The notes beneath the pieces were generated by a model. That model worked only from the letters and a program-made list of their open reading frames with translations, did no database searches and had not been told where the DNA came from. The position numbers were made by a program, and so were the translations under genes. Positions 26,501 to 35,132 of a stretch of DNA of 64,000 bases are shown here, piece by piece (the first letter of the stretch is position 1; every line of letters begins with the position of its first letter). This stretch comes from Hyphomicrobiales bacterium (GTDB taxonomy: Bacteria; Pseudomonadota; Alphaproteobacteria; Rhizobiales; Rhizobiaceae): contig UCKS01000027.1 of the NCBI GenBank assembly GCA_900473045.1, positions 88,378 to 152,377 on the forward strand. The letters are read 5' to 3'.

Positions 26501-26538
26501 ATGCACGGGCCGCGCATAATTGGGACGAAGCACACTGA
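23521..26538 (+). CDS. polA: DNA polymerase I
   Basis: A 1005-residue three-domain repair polymerase. The 5' nuclease (residues 1-290) has DGSGFIFRAFHA, FEADDLIATYA and the H3TH GDSTDNVPGIPGIGPKTA. The 3'-5' exonuclease (about 385-570) keeps all proofreading residues: FDTETTSLD (Asp, Glu), NLKYDYLV and YAAEDADV. The polymerase has motif A SADYSQIELR, motif B RRRAKAINFGIIYG and motif C QVHDELIFE. The Ala/Ser/Pro-rich linker between nuclease and exonuclease (about 295-380) makes it longer than the 928-residue E. coli enzyme. It processes Okazaki fragments and fills repair gaps. Confidence 0.98.
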   Translation: MKKGDHLFLVDGSGFIFRAFHAIPPLNRKSDGLPVNAVSGFCNMLWKLLTDARDTSVGVTPTHFAVIFDYSSKTFRNELYDQYKANRTAPPEDLIPQFGLIRHATRAFNLPCIEKEGFEADDLIATYARMAEATGADVTIISSDKDLMQLVTANVSMYDSMKDKQISIAEVIEKWGVPPEKMIDLQALTGDSTDNVPGIPGIGPKTAAQLLEEFGDLDTLLARAGEIKQQKRRENIIANTELAKLSRQLVTLKTDTPIDVPLEDFELHAQDGPKLVAFLKTMEFTTLTRRVAAATETDADAVDPATVPVEWGAQARGPDLDKGEAASPSALSSATSPALGSAADAAASLGAIPDSGPLVATPQALAQSRAELFASAKIDRSSYVAIRDLATLDAWIAAARETGIVAFDTETTSLDAMQAELVGFSLAIADNSKNPSGTDIRAAYVPLLHKTGGNDLFSDGVKLAPDQIPAAAALERLKDLLEDPSVLKIAQNLKYDYLVMKRHGVSIVGFDDTMLMSYVVDAGAGTHGMDSLSEKWLGHQPIPYKDVAGSGKSAVTFDYVDIDKATAYAAEDADVTLRLWQVLKPRLAAKNLNTVYERLERPLVPVLARMEERGITIDRQILSRLSGELAQGAAGLEHEIYGLVGESFNIGSPKQLGDILFGRLGLPGGAKTKTGQWSTSAQVLEELALEGHELPRKIVDWRQLTKLKSTYTDALPGFVHPETKRVHTSYALAATTTGRLSSSEPNLQNIPVRTTEGRKIRTAFISTPGHKLVSADYSQIELRVLAHVAEIPQLKQAFSDGIDIHAMTASEMFGVPVEGMPSEIRRRAKAINFGIIYGISAFGLANQLSIERSEAGEYIKKYFERFPGIRDYMESTKAFARENGYVETIFGRRAHYPDIRSSNPSHRAFNERAAINAPIQGSAADIIRRAMVKMEPALEQAGMSQRARMLLQVHDELIFEVEDADVERTIPLVVSVMENAAMPALDMRVPLKVDARAAHNWDEAH

Positions 26539-26618
26539 CGGCAAGCCGCGACTTGCATCGCGGCTTTCCGGCTGCATGATGGGTCTTTTGATCCTCGTAA
26601 CGCATTGGAGTCATTGAT

Positions 26619-27602
26619 ATGTCCCTGCCGCAATTTCCCGTCTTCGATCTCGGCGCCTTTGAAAAGGCGGATGCCGCCACGAAACGGGATTTGGGCAAAC
26701 AGGTCGATGCCATTTGCCGGACGACCGGGTTTTTGGCGATCCGCAATCATGGCGTACCGCAGACCATCATTGATGCCATCTGGAGCAAGGCGCACGCATT
26801 CTTCGACCTGCCGCCGGAACAAAAGCAAAATGCCCGGGCGCCCTACAAGGGCTATCCGTACGGCTATCTCGGCCCCGAGCTCGAAGCTCTGGCAAAGTCC
26901 CGCGATCTCGACAGCCCGCCAGACTTGAAGGAAAGCTTCAATGGCGGACCTCTGACACAGCCGCTATCCATGACCGACCCGGAGGCGCTGGCCTTTTGTT
27001 ATGCGGCGACGATCTGGCCCGCACAGCCGGACGGCTTCATCGAGGCCTGGAAAGCCTACTATGCTTCGCTCGAAGACCTGGCCGCCCGCATCATGCGGCT
27101 CTTTGCCGTGGCTCTTGATCTGCCTGAAAGCTATTTCGAGCGGTTCATCGACACGCCGATCAGTGCGTTGCGCGCACTGAATTATCCGGAGCAACACGTG
27201 CCGCCGAAGCCCGGCCAGCTACGGGCGGGCGCCCATACCGACTATGGCAGCCTGACGATCTTGCTGCCTCAGGCAGGCTCGAAAGGACTGGAGTTGATGA
27301 CGCCGGACGGCCAATGGACGCCGGTGCCGCCGGTTGCCGGGGCTTTCGTCATCAATATTGGTGATCTGATGGCGCGCTGGACCAATGACCGCTGGGTTTC
27401 GACGCTGCACCGCGTCGTCAATCCGTCACCGGAAGATGGAGGCATGGCCCGGCGCCAGTCCCTCGCCTTCTTTCACCAGCCCAACTGGGATGCAGAGATC
27501 ACCGTCCTCGACGCCTGCCTTGGGGAGGGCGAAACGGCGAAGTACGGGCCGGTCCAGTCGGGACCTTACCTGATGAGCAAGTTCAAATCGACCTCGGCCT
27601 GA
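26619..27602 (+). CDS. Isopenicillin N synthase-like 2OG-Fe(II) oxygenase
   Basis: A 327-residue non-haem iron enzyme of the IPNS/2-oxoglutarate dioxygenase family. It has the N-terminal DIOX_N segment (PQFPVFDLGAF, RTTGFLAIRNHGVP). The double-stranded beta helix carries iron ligands His and Asp in GAHTDYGSLTIL and the distal His in STLHRVVNPS. The 2OG-binding Arg-x-Ser is in RRQSLAFFHQPN. Similar bacterial genes are annotated broadly; the substrate cannot be read from the sequence. It follows polA by 80 nt but has its own leader. Confidence 0.9.
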   Translation: MSLPQFPVFDLGAFEKADAATKRDLGKQVDAICRTTGFLAIRNHGVPQTIIDAIWSKAHAFFDLPPEQKQNARAPYKGYPYGYLGPELEALAKSRDLDSPPDLKESFNGGPLTQPLSMTDPEALAFCYAATIWPAQPDGFIEAWKAYYASLEDLAARIMRLFAVALDLPESYFERFIDTPISALRALNYPEQHVPPKPGQLRAGAHTDYGSLTILLPQAGSKGLELMTPDGQWTPVPPVAGAFVINIGDLMARWTNDRWVSTLHRVVNPSPEDGGMARRQSLAFFHQPNWDAEITVLDACLGEGETAKYGPVQSGPYLMSKFKSTSA

Positions 27603-27635
27603 TGCAGACGGTTTGCGCCTGAAGGGCACGGCAGA

Positions 27636-28277
27636 TCAGGAAACGACAAGTGTCTCGGCAGCAGACGGCACCTGCCGGAAACTGCCAAACAGACGCTTCA
27701 GTCCTTCCCTGCCTTCGACCGCCAGATCGAAACGGCGGCCGAAGAGAAGCCATTCGCTGCATAGCCCGCCCATCATCCACCACAGCGCCTTTGTTGCCGA
27801 TTGGGCCGTCCAGTTTGCATTGAGATAACCCTCGCTGCGTGCCTTGGTGAAGGCGTTCTCCAGCAATGCAACGTGCCTGTCATCAACCTCTTGCTGCCGT
27901 TCCAGAACCGGCAGGAGATCCTCGCCATAAGGGCAACGCAGGAGAATTGTCAGGATCCGCTGGCGGTGTTCGTCCGCGGCCATCTCCTCCAGCCAGTCGC
28001 CAGCCGTCCGCTCGATGTAAAAGAGTACATCGGATCCCGACTCTTCGATCTCCCGGGCGATCATATCTTCCTGCGGCATTGGCACGGAATTGTAGAGTTC
28101 GAGGAAAAGATCGGTCTTGTTGGAAAAATGCCAATAGATCGCGCCGCGCGTTACACCGGCCGCCTTGGCGACATCGTCGAGTGACGCATTGGAAACGCCT
28201 TTCTCGAAGAAAACCCGTTCCGCTGCGCGCAGAATGCTGTTGCGGGTTTCTTCCGCCTCGGCTTTTGTTCTGCGCAT
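27636..28277 (-). CDS. TetR/AcrR-family repressor of the RND pump
   Basis: A 213-residue regulator of the AcrR type. The N-terminal helix-turn-helix is RNSILRAAERVFFEKG, SLDDVAKAAGVTRGAIYWHFSNKTDLF (about residues 11-56), very close to the AcrR/TtgR pattern. A helical ligand-binding domain completes it. It is the last gene after the adaptor and pump genes on the same strand, with a terminator between, so it may be expressed at a lower level by read-through or from its own promoter. A repressor role on the pump operon is inferred from family and position. Confidence 0.92.
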   Translation of the reverse strand: MRRTKAEAEETRNSILRAAERVFFEKGVSNASLDDVAKAAGVTRGAIYWHFSNKTDLFLELYNSVPMPQEDMIAREIEESGSDVLFYIERTAGDWLEEMAADEHRQRILTILLRCPYGEDLLPVLERQQEVDDRHVALLENAFTKARSEGYLNANWTAQSATKALWWMMGGLCSEWLLFGRRFDLAVEGREGLKRLFGSFRQVPSAAETLVVS

Positions 28278-28295
28278 GACGCCTCCTCACACAGG

Positions 28296-28319
28296 AAAAG
28301 GCCCGCCTCGCAGCGGGCC
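28296..28319 (-). terminator. Rho-independent terminator between pump and regulator genes
   Basis: GGCCCGC-TGCGAG-GCGGGCC hairpin followed by TTTTCC on the minus strand, located 3' of the RND pump stop and 5' of the TetR start. Confidence 0.72.
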
Positions 28320-28326
28320 GCTTCCT

Positions 28327-31300
28327 TTACTCTGCCGGTGTGACCGTCGTTTCCGCACCGATCGGCTTCAACGTCGTTCTCCGGAACAGCTTCATCACGA
28401 ACACGAAGAAGACAGGGACGAAGAAGATCGCCAGTACCGTCGCCGAGATCATGCCACCCATGACGCCGGTACCGATGGCACGCTGGCTGCCCGAGCTGGC
28501 ACCCGTGGCAATCGCCAGCGGCAGCACGCCGAGCGTGAAGGCCAGCGAGGTCATCAGGATCGGGCGGAAGCGCAGATGCGCCGCCTCGATAGTGGCATCG
28601 AGCAACGGTTTTCCGGCCTCCATCTGTTCCTTGGCGAACTCGATGATCAGGATGGCGTTCTTCGCCGATAGCCCGATGATCGCGATCAGGCCGACCTTGA
28701 AGTACACGTCGTTTGGCATGTCGCGCAGGGTGACGGCAAGAACCGCACCGATGACGCCGAGCGGCACCACCATCATCACGGAGATCGGAATGCTCCAGCT
28801 TTCATAGAGAGCGGCAAGGCACAGGAAGATCAGCAGGCAGGACAACGCCACAAGAAGGGGTGCCTGAGTGCCCGAAGCGATTTCTTCACGTGACTGACCC
28901 GTCCACTCATAGCCGAAACCTGGCGGAAGCTTCGCAAAGAGGCTTTCCATCTCCGCAATCGCTTCACCGGAGGAATAGCCGGCATTGGCCTGGCCGCTGA
29001 TTGGCACAGACGGATAGCCATTATAGCCGACTGTCTGGGTCGGACCGCTCGTCCACTCGATGCTGGCGAAGGCTGACAACGGCACCATGCCGCCATTTGA
29101 GTTGCGCACATTGAGCTTCAGCAGGTCAGCCGTCTGCATACGCCTGTTCTCGTCAGCCTGCACCGTCACACGCTGCAGACGTCCGGCATTCGGGAAGTCG
29201 TTGACATAGGACGAACCGAGATTGGTCGAGATCGTCGAGTTGATATCAGCGAAGGCAACACCGAACGTATTGGCCTTTTCACGGTCGATGAGCAGGTTGA
29301 CCTGCGCCGCATCCGGCAGGCCGTCAACACGAACGCCCGAGATGACCTTGCTTTGCGATGCAAGCGTCAGAAGCTGGTCACGCGCTGCCGCAAGTGCCGC
29401 AGCCCCCTGTCCGCCGCGATCCTGCAGACGGAACTCGAAGCCGTTAGAGGTGCCGAGACCCTGGATCGGCGGAGGCGACAGCGCAAAGCTGATCGCATCC
29501 TTGATCTGGGACATGGCGCCCGATGCCCGGCCGGCGATGACGGAGGCGACATCGTTCGGTCCACGTTCCGACCAGTCCCTCAGTGTCACGAAGGCAAGGC
29601 CGGCATTCTGACCGGTACCGGAGAACGAGAAGCCGCTGATGGCAATGATACGTTCAACAGCCGGTTCCTTGCTGAAGATCGCTTCCGTCTGTTCGATAAC
29701 CTCGGTTGTGCGGTTTCCCGTTGCTTCCGACGGCAGCTGCATGCTGACGATCACGAAGCCCTGGTCTTCATCCGGAAGGAAGGAGGACGGCAACTGCATG
29801 AACAGATAGACGAGTCCACCGAGCAGCACGACATAGATCAGCATGAAGCGCCCTGTGCGCGTCACCATGCTGGCGACCCAGCCGCTATAGCCGTGCGAGG
29901 CCTTGTCGAAACCGCGATTGAACAGGCCGAAGAAGCCGCGCTTGGTATGGTGATGACCCTTTGGAACCTGCTTGAGGAAGCTGGCGCACAGCGCCGGCGT
30001 CAGCGTCAGGGCAAGCAATGCCGAGAACAGGATGGAGACCACCATGGTCAACGAGAACTGCTGGTAGATGACGCCAACGGCGCCGGGGAAGAAGGCCATT
30101 GGAATGAACACGGCCGACAGAACCAGCGTGATGCCGATAACGGCACTCGTAATCTGCTTCATAGCCTTGCGTGTCGCTTCCTTCGGCGTCAACCCTTCCT
30201 CGGACATGATGCGCTCGACGTTCTCAACGACGATGATGGCATCGTCGACGAGAATACCGATGGCGAGCACCATCCCGAACATCGTCAGCACGTTGATCGA
30301 GAAACCCATGGCAAGCATGGCCGCGCAGGTGCCCAACAGCGCGACAGGCACGACAAGCGTCGGGATGATGGTGTAGCGGATGTTCTGCAGGAACAGGAAC
30401 ATTACCAGGAACACCAGCGCCACGGCTTCCAGCAGCGTATGCAGAACCTTTTCAATCGAGATCGCCACGAACGGCGATGTATCGTACGGAATAGAATATT
30501 CCACGCCCGGCGGGAAGAAAGTTGCCAGTTCATCCATGCGTGCCTTGATGGCCGTGGAGGTGGCAAGCGCGTTACCGGTCGGCGTCAGCTGCACACCGAT
30601 AGCGGCGGATGGCTTGCCGTTCAGGCGTGTCGAGAAGGTGTAATCCTGACCGCCGATCTCGATGCGTGCGACATCGCGCAGGCGGACGGCGGAGCCGTTG
30701 AGATTAGCGCGCAGAATGATCGCCCCGAACTCTTCAGCAGATGTGAGCTGGCCCTTGATGAGGACAGGTGCACTGGTCTGCTGAGTGATCGGGTTCGGCT
30801 GGGCGCCGATGCTACCGGATGCAACCTGGGCATTCTGAGCGGTGATCGCCGCATTGATGTCACCGGCCGTCAGGTTGAGGCCGCGCATCTTGTCCGGATC
30901 GAGCCAAATACGCATGGCGCGCTCGGTCGCAAACATCTGGGCCCGGCCGACACCTTCGACGCGCTGGACTTCGTTGAGCACGTTACGGCTGAGATAATCG
31001 CCGAGCGAAACCGCATCCATGGATCCATCCGTGGATGTGAGCGCCAGGATCATCAGGAAGCCGGAGCCGGCCTCTTCGACCTCGATGCCCTGCTGGCGCA
31101 CGGCATCGGGCAGGCGCGCCTCGACGCGGCGAACGCGGTTCTGCACGTCGATCGAGGCATCGCCGGAATCGGTGCCCGGAGCGAAGGTCACGTTGATCGA
31201 TACACTGCCTGCGGCGCTGGACGTGGACGAGAAATACTGCATGCCCTCGATGCCGTTCAGCTCATTCTCGATGAGCCGCGTCACACTCTGATAGGTCTCT

Positions 31301-31464
31301 TCCGACGACGCGCCGGGATAGCTGGTGTTGATGGAGATCTGCGGCGGCGCAACGTTCGGATACTGCGAAATCGGCAGCAATGGCAGCGCGATGATACCGG
31401 AGATCATGATGAAAAGCGCGACGACCCACGCAAAGATCGGCCGGTCGATAAAGAAACTAGGCAT
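28327..31464 (-). CDS. RND multidrug efflux pump (AcrB/HAE1 type)
   Basis: A 1045-residue inner-membrane proton-driven drug exporter with 12 spans in two halves, each with a large periplasmic loop. The proton relay is intact: paired Asp in the TM4 motif LAIGILVDDAIIVVEN (about residues 405-406) and the Lys in TM10 IGLSAKNAILIIEFAK. The start MPSFFIDRPIFAWVVALFI is the canonical AcrB one. It lies 11 nt after the adaptor gene in the same operon. It should work with the adaptor and an outer-membrane TolC-type channel, which is not in the window. Confidence 0.97.
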   Translation of the reverse strand: MPSFFIDRPIFAWVVALFIMISGIIALPLLPISQYPNVAPPQISINTSYPGASSEETYQSVTRLIENELNGIEGMQYFSSTSSAAGSVSINVTFAPGTDSGDASIDVQNRVRRVEARLPDAVRQQGIEVEEAGSGFLMILALTSTDGSMDAVSLGDYLSRNVLNEVQRVEGVGRAQMFATERAMRIWLDPDKMRGLNLTAGDINAAITAQNAQVASGSIGAQPNPITQQTSAPVLIKGQLTSAEEFGAIILRANLNGSAVRLRDVARIEIGGQDYTFSTRLNGKPSAAIGVQLTPTGNALATSTAIKARMDELATFFPPGVEYSIPYDTSPFVAISIEKVLHTLLEAVALVFLVMFLFLQNIRYTIIPTLVVPVALLGTCAAMLAMGFSINVLTMFGMVLAIGILVDDAIIVVENVERIMSEEGLTPKEATRKAMKQITSAVIGITLVLSAVFIPMAFFPGAVGVIYQQFSLTMVVSILFSALLALTLTPALCASFLKQVPKGHHHTKRGFFGLFNRGFDKASHGYSGWVASMVTRTGRFMLIYVVLLGGLVYLFMQLPSSFLPDEDQGFVIVSMQLPSEATGNRTTEVIEQTEAIFSKEPAVERIIAISGFSFSGTGQNAGLAFVTLRDWSERGPNDVASVIAGRASGAMSQIKDAISFALSPPPIQGLGTSNGFEFRLQDRGGQGAAALAAARDQLLTLASQSKVISGVRVDGLPDAAQVNLLIDREKANTFGVAFADINSTISTNLGSSYVNDFPNAGRLQRVTVQADENRRMQTADLLKLNVRNSNGGMVPLSAFASIEWTSGPTQTVGYNGYPSVPISGQANAGYSSGEAIAEMESLFAKLPPGFGYEWTGQSREEIASGTQAPLLVALSCLLIFLCLAALYESWSIPISVMMVVPLGVIGAVLAVTLRDMPNDVYFKVGLIAIIGLSAKNAILIIEFAKEQMEAGKPLLDATIEAAHLRFRPILMTSLAFTLGVLPLAIATGASSGSQRAIGTGVMGGMISATVLAIFFVPVFFVFVMKLFRRTTLKPIGAETTVTPAE

Positions 31465-31475
31465 CGATCAGATCC

Positions 31476-32753
31476 TCACTTCGCCTGTTCGGCGGGCTTG
31501 GCGTCTTCCGCCGGCTTGGCGGCAGCGCCGTCCGTGCCCGTCTGTTCAGCAGCAGGCTTCGCATCCGCCGGTTTTGCATCGGCAGGCTTGGCCTCAGCTG
31601 CGGGCTTGGCATCGGCGGACTTCCAGTCGGCCGGTTCGACGGGCGCGCCCGGGCGAACCTTCTGGAAGCCCTCGACAATAACCTTCTCATCGGCCTTTAG
31701 GCCGTCACGGATGATCCACCGATCGCCAAGAACGTGACCGGCAGACACGGCGCGCAGTTCAGCAGTCTTGTCGTCCTTGACGACGTAGACGTGCGCACTG
31801 CCGGATGTATCACGCTGTACAGCCTGGGTCGGCACGGCGATGGCATTCTTTTCAACACCCTGCTCGACCAATACGCGGACATACATGCCAGGCAGGAGAT
31901 CGCCGTCCGGGTTGGGGAATTCACCACGCAACGTGACCTGGCCGGTCGTCTCATCGACGGCCGCTTCCGAAAACAGCAGCTTTCCAGCATGCGGATAGGC
32001 GCTGCCGTCATCCATGAGCAGATTGACCTTGGCTTCGTTCCCGTCACCGGCCAGTGCACCGTCCTGCAGCGCCTTGCGCAGGCGGATGAGGTCAGTCGCG
32101 GATTGAGTAAAGTCGGCATAGACAGGATCGAGCTGCTGGATCGTTGCGAGGTTTTCCGAGCCGTTGGCGCTGACCAGCGCACCTTCGGTAATCAAGGCAC
32201 GGCCGATACGGCCGCTGATCGGGGCCGTCACATTGGTATACTGCAGATTGAGCTGGGCGCTCGCGAGGCCCGCCTCTGCGATCGCCACATCGGCGTCGGC
32301 CTGCGCCAGCTGTGCGATCGCATCATCGTAGGTCTGACCGGTAGCGACACCCGACTTCTTCAACTGCTCCTGGCGATCGGCAGCCTGCTTAGCCTGAAGC
32401 TGGACGGCTTTGGCGCGGCGCAACGTGCCTTCGGCACTTTCGACCTGAACCTGGAACGAGGCCGGATCAATCCGGTAGAGCACGTCGCCGGCGTTCACAT
32501 GCGAGCCCTGCTCGAACACACGCTCGATAACGATACCGGTGGCGCGTGGGCGCACTTCCGAGATGCGGGTCGCTGCGATACGGCCAGGCAAATCGTTGGT
32601 GATCGGCAGGGTTTCCGTTTTCGTTGTGATCACCGAAACCTGCGGTGGCGGGTAGGCTGGAGCCGCCTGCTTCTCGCCGTCTTCCTTCTGGCATCCTGAA
32701 ACAATCATCAGGGCAGCCACTGTTGCAGCCAATATCGGTCGGTTCATCCGCAT
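31476..32753 (-). CDS. RND efflux periplasmic adaptor (AcrA type)
   Basis: About 425 residues from ATG 32753; in-frame ATGs at 32747, 32765 and 32840 are alternatives. The start region MRMNRPILAATVAALMIVSGC is a lipoprotein signal with Cys at the end. The PPPQVSVITTKTETLPITNDLPGRI segment, lipoyl halves, alpha hairpin (LQAKQAADRQEQLKKSGVATGQTYDDA) and beta-barrel follow the AcrA plan. The last 45 residues are an unusual Lys/Ala/Pro repeat (AKPADAKPADAKPAAE) of unknown role. It is the first gene of the efflux operon. Confidence 0.93.
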   Translation of the reverse strand: MRMNRPILAATVAALMIVSGCQKEDGEKQAAPAYPPPQVSVITTKTETLPITNDLPGRIAATRISEVRPRATGIVIERVFEQGSHVNAGDVLYRIDPASFQVQVESAEGTLRRAKAVQLQAKQAADRQEQLKKSGVATGQTYDDAIAQLAQADADVAIAEAGLASAQLNLQYTNVTAPISGRIGRALITEGALVSANGSENLATIQQLDPVYADFTQSATDLIRLRKALQDGALAGDGNEAKVNLLMDDGSAYPHAGKLLFSEAAVDETTGQVTLRGEFPNPDGDLLPGMYVRVLVEQGVEKNAIAVPTQAVQRDTSGSAHVYVVKDDKTAELRAVSAGHVLGDRWIIRDGLKADEKVIVEGFQKVRPGAPVEPADWKSADAKPAAEAKPADAKPADAKPAAEQTGTDGAAAKPAEDAKPAEQAK

Positions 32754-32886
32754 CTTTGGTTCCATACGCAAAGTCCAGCCGCACGGCCGATCATCTTTCT
32801 TCAAAGAGATCACCTGCTGCAGGAAGTTCATGAAAATCAATGTGATACGAAGGAATTCCGGGACAGAACGACCGACGCATCAATTA

Positions 32887-32908
32887 TACAAACAGATACG
32901 TATGTTAA
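32887..32908. promoter_or_regulatory. Candidate TetR operator upstream of the RND operon
   Basis: An imperfect inverted repeat centred on ATACGTAT (32896-32903), with AACAGATAC and GTATGTT arms. It is AT-rich and lies about 140 nt before the adaptor start, similar in nature to AcrR-type operators. No binding data. Confidence 0.35.
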
Positions 32909-33001
32909 AACCGGAGGCAGCGCAAGCCGATGATGCAGCGCACAATGAAACGTTACCAAACGACACTTTCGTCAACGTTCGGATACAATTCTGTTTCTGG
33001 A

Positions 33002-34003
33002 TCAGCGCAAAACCCGGTCGTCGGCGCCGAAACGGTGCATCGCCGCCTTATCCGGGCTCGCATAGACGATGTCATCGACATCATATCTATGCTCACCGAA
33101 CAGGCGGACAGTCAACAGCCCGGCAATCTCGGTCTCCAGATAGAGGATCGTGTCGGCGCCGAGGTGCTCGACATGGATGACCTTGGACTTCCAGTCGCCA
33201 TTGTCGCGAGAGAGCTTGATGTGCTCCGGCCGGATACCGATGGTCTTTACCTGCCCTTCGCCAAGCCTGCCGGCTTCGATCAGGTTCATCTGCGGCGAGC
33301 CGATGAAACCGGCGACGAAGGTATTCGCCGGCTTGTTGTACAGTTCCATCGGCGAACCGATCTGCTCGATCTGGCCGGCGTTAAGGACGACGATTTTATC
33401 GGCCAACGTCATCGCCTCGACCTGATCATGCGTCACATAGATCATCGTCGCCTTCAGGCTGCGGTGCAGCCGGGCGATTTCGAGACGCGTGTTGACGCGC
33501 AGTGCTGCATCGAGGTTGGACAGCGGCTCATCGAATAGGAACAGTTTTGGTTCGCGCACGATGGCGCGGCCGATGGCAACGCGCTGGCGCTGGCCGCCGG
33601 ACAGTTCGGCCGGACGGCGGGCAAGGTAAGGCTCGAGCGACAGCATGCCGGATGCCTTGGCAACCTTGGCATCGACTTCCGCCTTGGGTGCGCCCATTTG
33701 CTTCAGGCCAAGGCCCATATTGTCCTTCACCGTCAGGTGCGGGTAGAGCGCGTAGGATTGGAATACCATGGCAATGCCGCGCTTGGCAGGCGGCGTGTTG
33801 ACCACTTCCTGCCCATCGATCTGGACGCTGCCGGAGGTCGCATCTTCCAGACCGGCGATGACGCGCAGAAGGGTCGACTTGCCGCACCCGGACGGCCCGA
33901 CGAAAATGACGAATTCGCCATCCTTCACTTCGAGATCGATGCCCTTGAGAACTTCGTGATTGCCGAAGGCCTTGCGGATGGATTTCAGATTCAGTGATCC
34001 CAC
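33002..34003 (-). CDS. ABC sugar importer ATP-binding protein (UgpC/MsmK type)
   Basis: A 333-residue nucleotide-binding subunit of a CUT1 carbohydrate importer. Walker A is [13 protein letters not shown], the signature [13 protein letters not shown], Walker [17 protein letters not shown], and the switch His is in [14 protein letters not shown]-terminal MalK-like regulatory OB region (about 235-333) is shorter than in some relatives. The GTG at 34003 ([13 protein letters not shown]) is preferred over upstream ATGs because it gives the family start and has GGCG upstream. It is the last gene of the murQ-transporter operon. Confidence 0.93.
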   Translation of the reverse strand: MGSLNLKSIRKAFGNHEVLKGIDLEVKDGEFVIFVGPSGCGKSTLLRVIAGLEDATSGSVQIDGQEVVNTPPAKRGIAMVFQSYALYPHLTVKDNMGLGLKQMGAPKAEVDAKVAKASGMLSLEPYLARRPAELSGGQRQRVAIGRAIVREPKLFLFDEPLSNLDAALRVNTRLEIARLHRSLKATMIYVTHDQVEAMTLADKIVVLNAGQIEQIGSPMELYNKPANTFVAGFIGSPQMNLIEAGRLGEGQVKTIGIRPEHIKLSRDNGDWKSKVIHVEHLGADTILYLETEIAGLLTVRLFGEHRYDVDDIVYASPDKAAMHRFGADDRVLR

Positions 34004-34073
34004 GTGAGGCGCCTTTTCGTTGTCGCATATGCCTTTCGTCCCGCTGACAGGCCGCGGAACGGGACATGCTTCG

Positions 34074-35132
34074 TTAGAGTTTGACCGGCTGGCCGGTACG
34101 CACGCTCTCATCGGCCGCAAGGCAGATGCGCAGCGACTGGACGGCATCGTCCATGTGTCGTTCGAGATTGATGTTTTCGGTGATGGCTTTCAGCACATAG
34201 GCCTGCTCGAGATCGCAGAGTTCCTGGTGCCCCGGCTCGCCGTCCATCTTCAGGTCTTCGTCCGTGTGAACGAATTTACCGTCCGCGCCGGTTTCGGCCT
34301 TATGAACGCGAATGACGGCCGTCTTCGTATGCGTTTCGATATCGTCCGACTTGGCATTCGGATCCATGACGATCGAAACGGAACCATTGGGCGACATCAC
34401 GTCCTTCACGAAGAAAGCGGTCTCCGAGATCATCGGACCCCAAGCGGCTTCATACCAGCCGAGCGAACCATCCTCATAGAGCACCTGCAGATGACCGTAA
34501 TTGTACATATCGGCGGCAATTTCATTCGAAAGACGCAGGCCCATGCCGCGCACTTCGACGGCCTTGGCATCGGTGATCTGGCACATGACATCGACATAAT
34601 GGACGCCGCAATCGACGATCGGTGGCGTCGTCTGCATCAGCGACTTATGCGTCATCCAGTTCGGGCCGCTGGATTGCTGGTTGAGGTTCATGCGGAAAAC
34701 ATAGGGCCCGCCAAGCTTGCGGGCTTCGGCGATCAGCCTGATCCAGGACGGATGATGGCGCAGGATGTAACCGACCACCAATTTCTTGCCGGCTTTCCTC
34801 GCTGCGGCCACAACGCGCTCGGCATCGGCCACCGTCGTTGCCAGCGGCTTTTCGATGAAGACATCGCAGCCCGCCTCGAAAGCCATGACGGCATAGTCCG
34901 CATGGCTGTCGGAATAGGTACAGATCGAGCAGAGATCGGGCTTCAACTCCGAGAGAGCCGTCGCAAAATCCGGATGGATCGTATAGCCGCCAAGCTCCGG
35001 CCCCAGCACCGGCTTCGAGCGATTGACGAGGCCGACGATCTCGAAGCCGGGATTGTTGTGATAGGCCAGCGCATGGCTGCGGCCCATATTGCCGAGACCG
35101 GCGACGAGGACGCGAACGGGTTTGCTCATCAT
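34074..35132 (-). CDS. Gfo/Idh/MocA-family oxidoreductase
   Basis: A 352-residue NAD(P)-dependent sugar dehydrogenase-like enzyme. It has an N-terminal Rossmann fold ([20 protein letters not shown], residues 8-27) and the family [15 protein letters not shown] motif with the catalytic-loop Lys. The [12 protein letters not shown] segment supplies the usual active-site His region. It overlaps the preceding permease gene by 4 nt (ATGA), which ties it to the sugar importer. The substrate is unknown; a modified amino sugar or sugar acid fits the neighbourhood. Confidence 0.92.
   Translation of the reverse strand: MMSKPVRVLVAGLGNMGRSHALAYHNNPGFEIVGLVNRSKPVLGPELGGYTIHPDFATALSELKPDLCSICTYSDSHADYAVMAFEAGCDVFIEKPLATTVADAERVVAAARKAGKKLVVGYILRHHPSWIRLIAEARKLGGPYVFRMNLNQQSSGPNWMTHKSLMQTTPPIVDCGVHYVDVMCQITDAKAVEVRGMGLRLSNEIAADMYNYGHLQVLYEDGSLGWYEAAWGPMISETAFFVKDVMSPNGSVSIVMDPNAKSDDIETHTKTAVIRVHKAETGADGKFVHTDEDLKMDGEPGHQELCDLEQAYVLKAITENINLERHMDDAVQSLRICLAADESVRTGQPVKL

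Noticed and set aside
23506..26577. A 1023-residue open frame opposite polA
   Set aside because: Antisense shadow; all polymerase motifs are on the other strand.
29353..31737. A 794-residue open frame opposite the RND pump
   Set aside because: His/Asp/Arg-rich shadow of the pump gene without recognisable domains.
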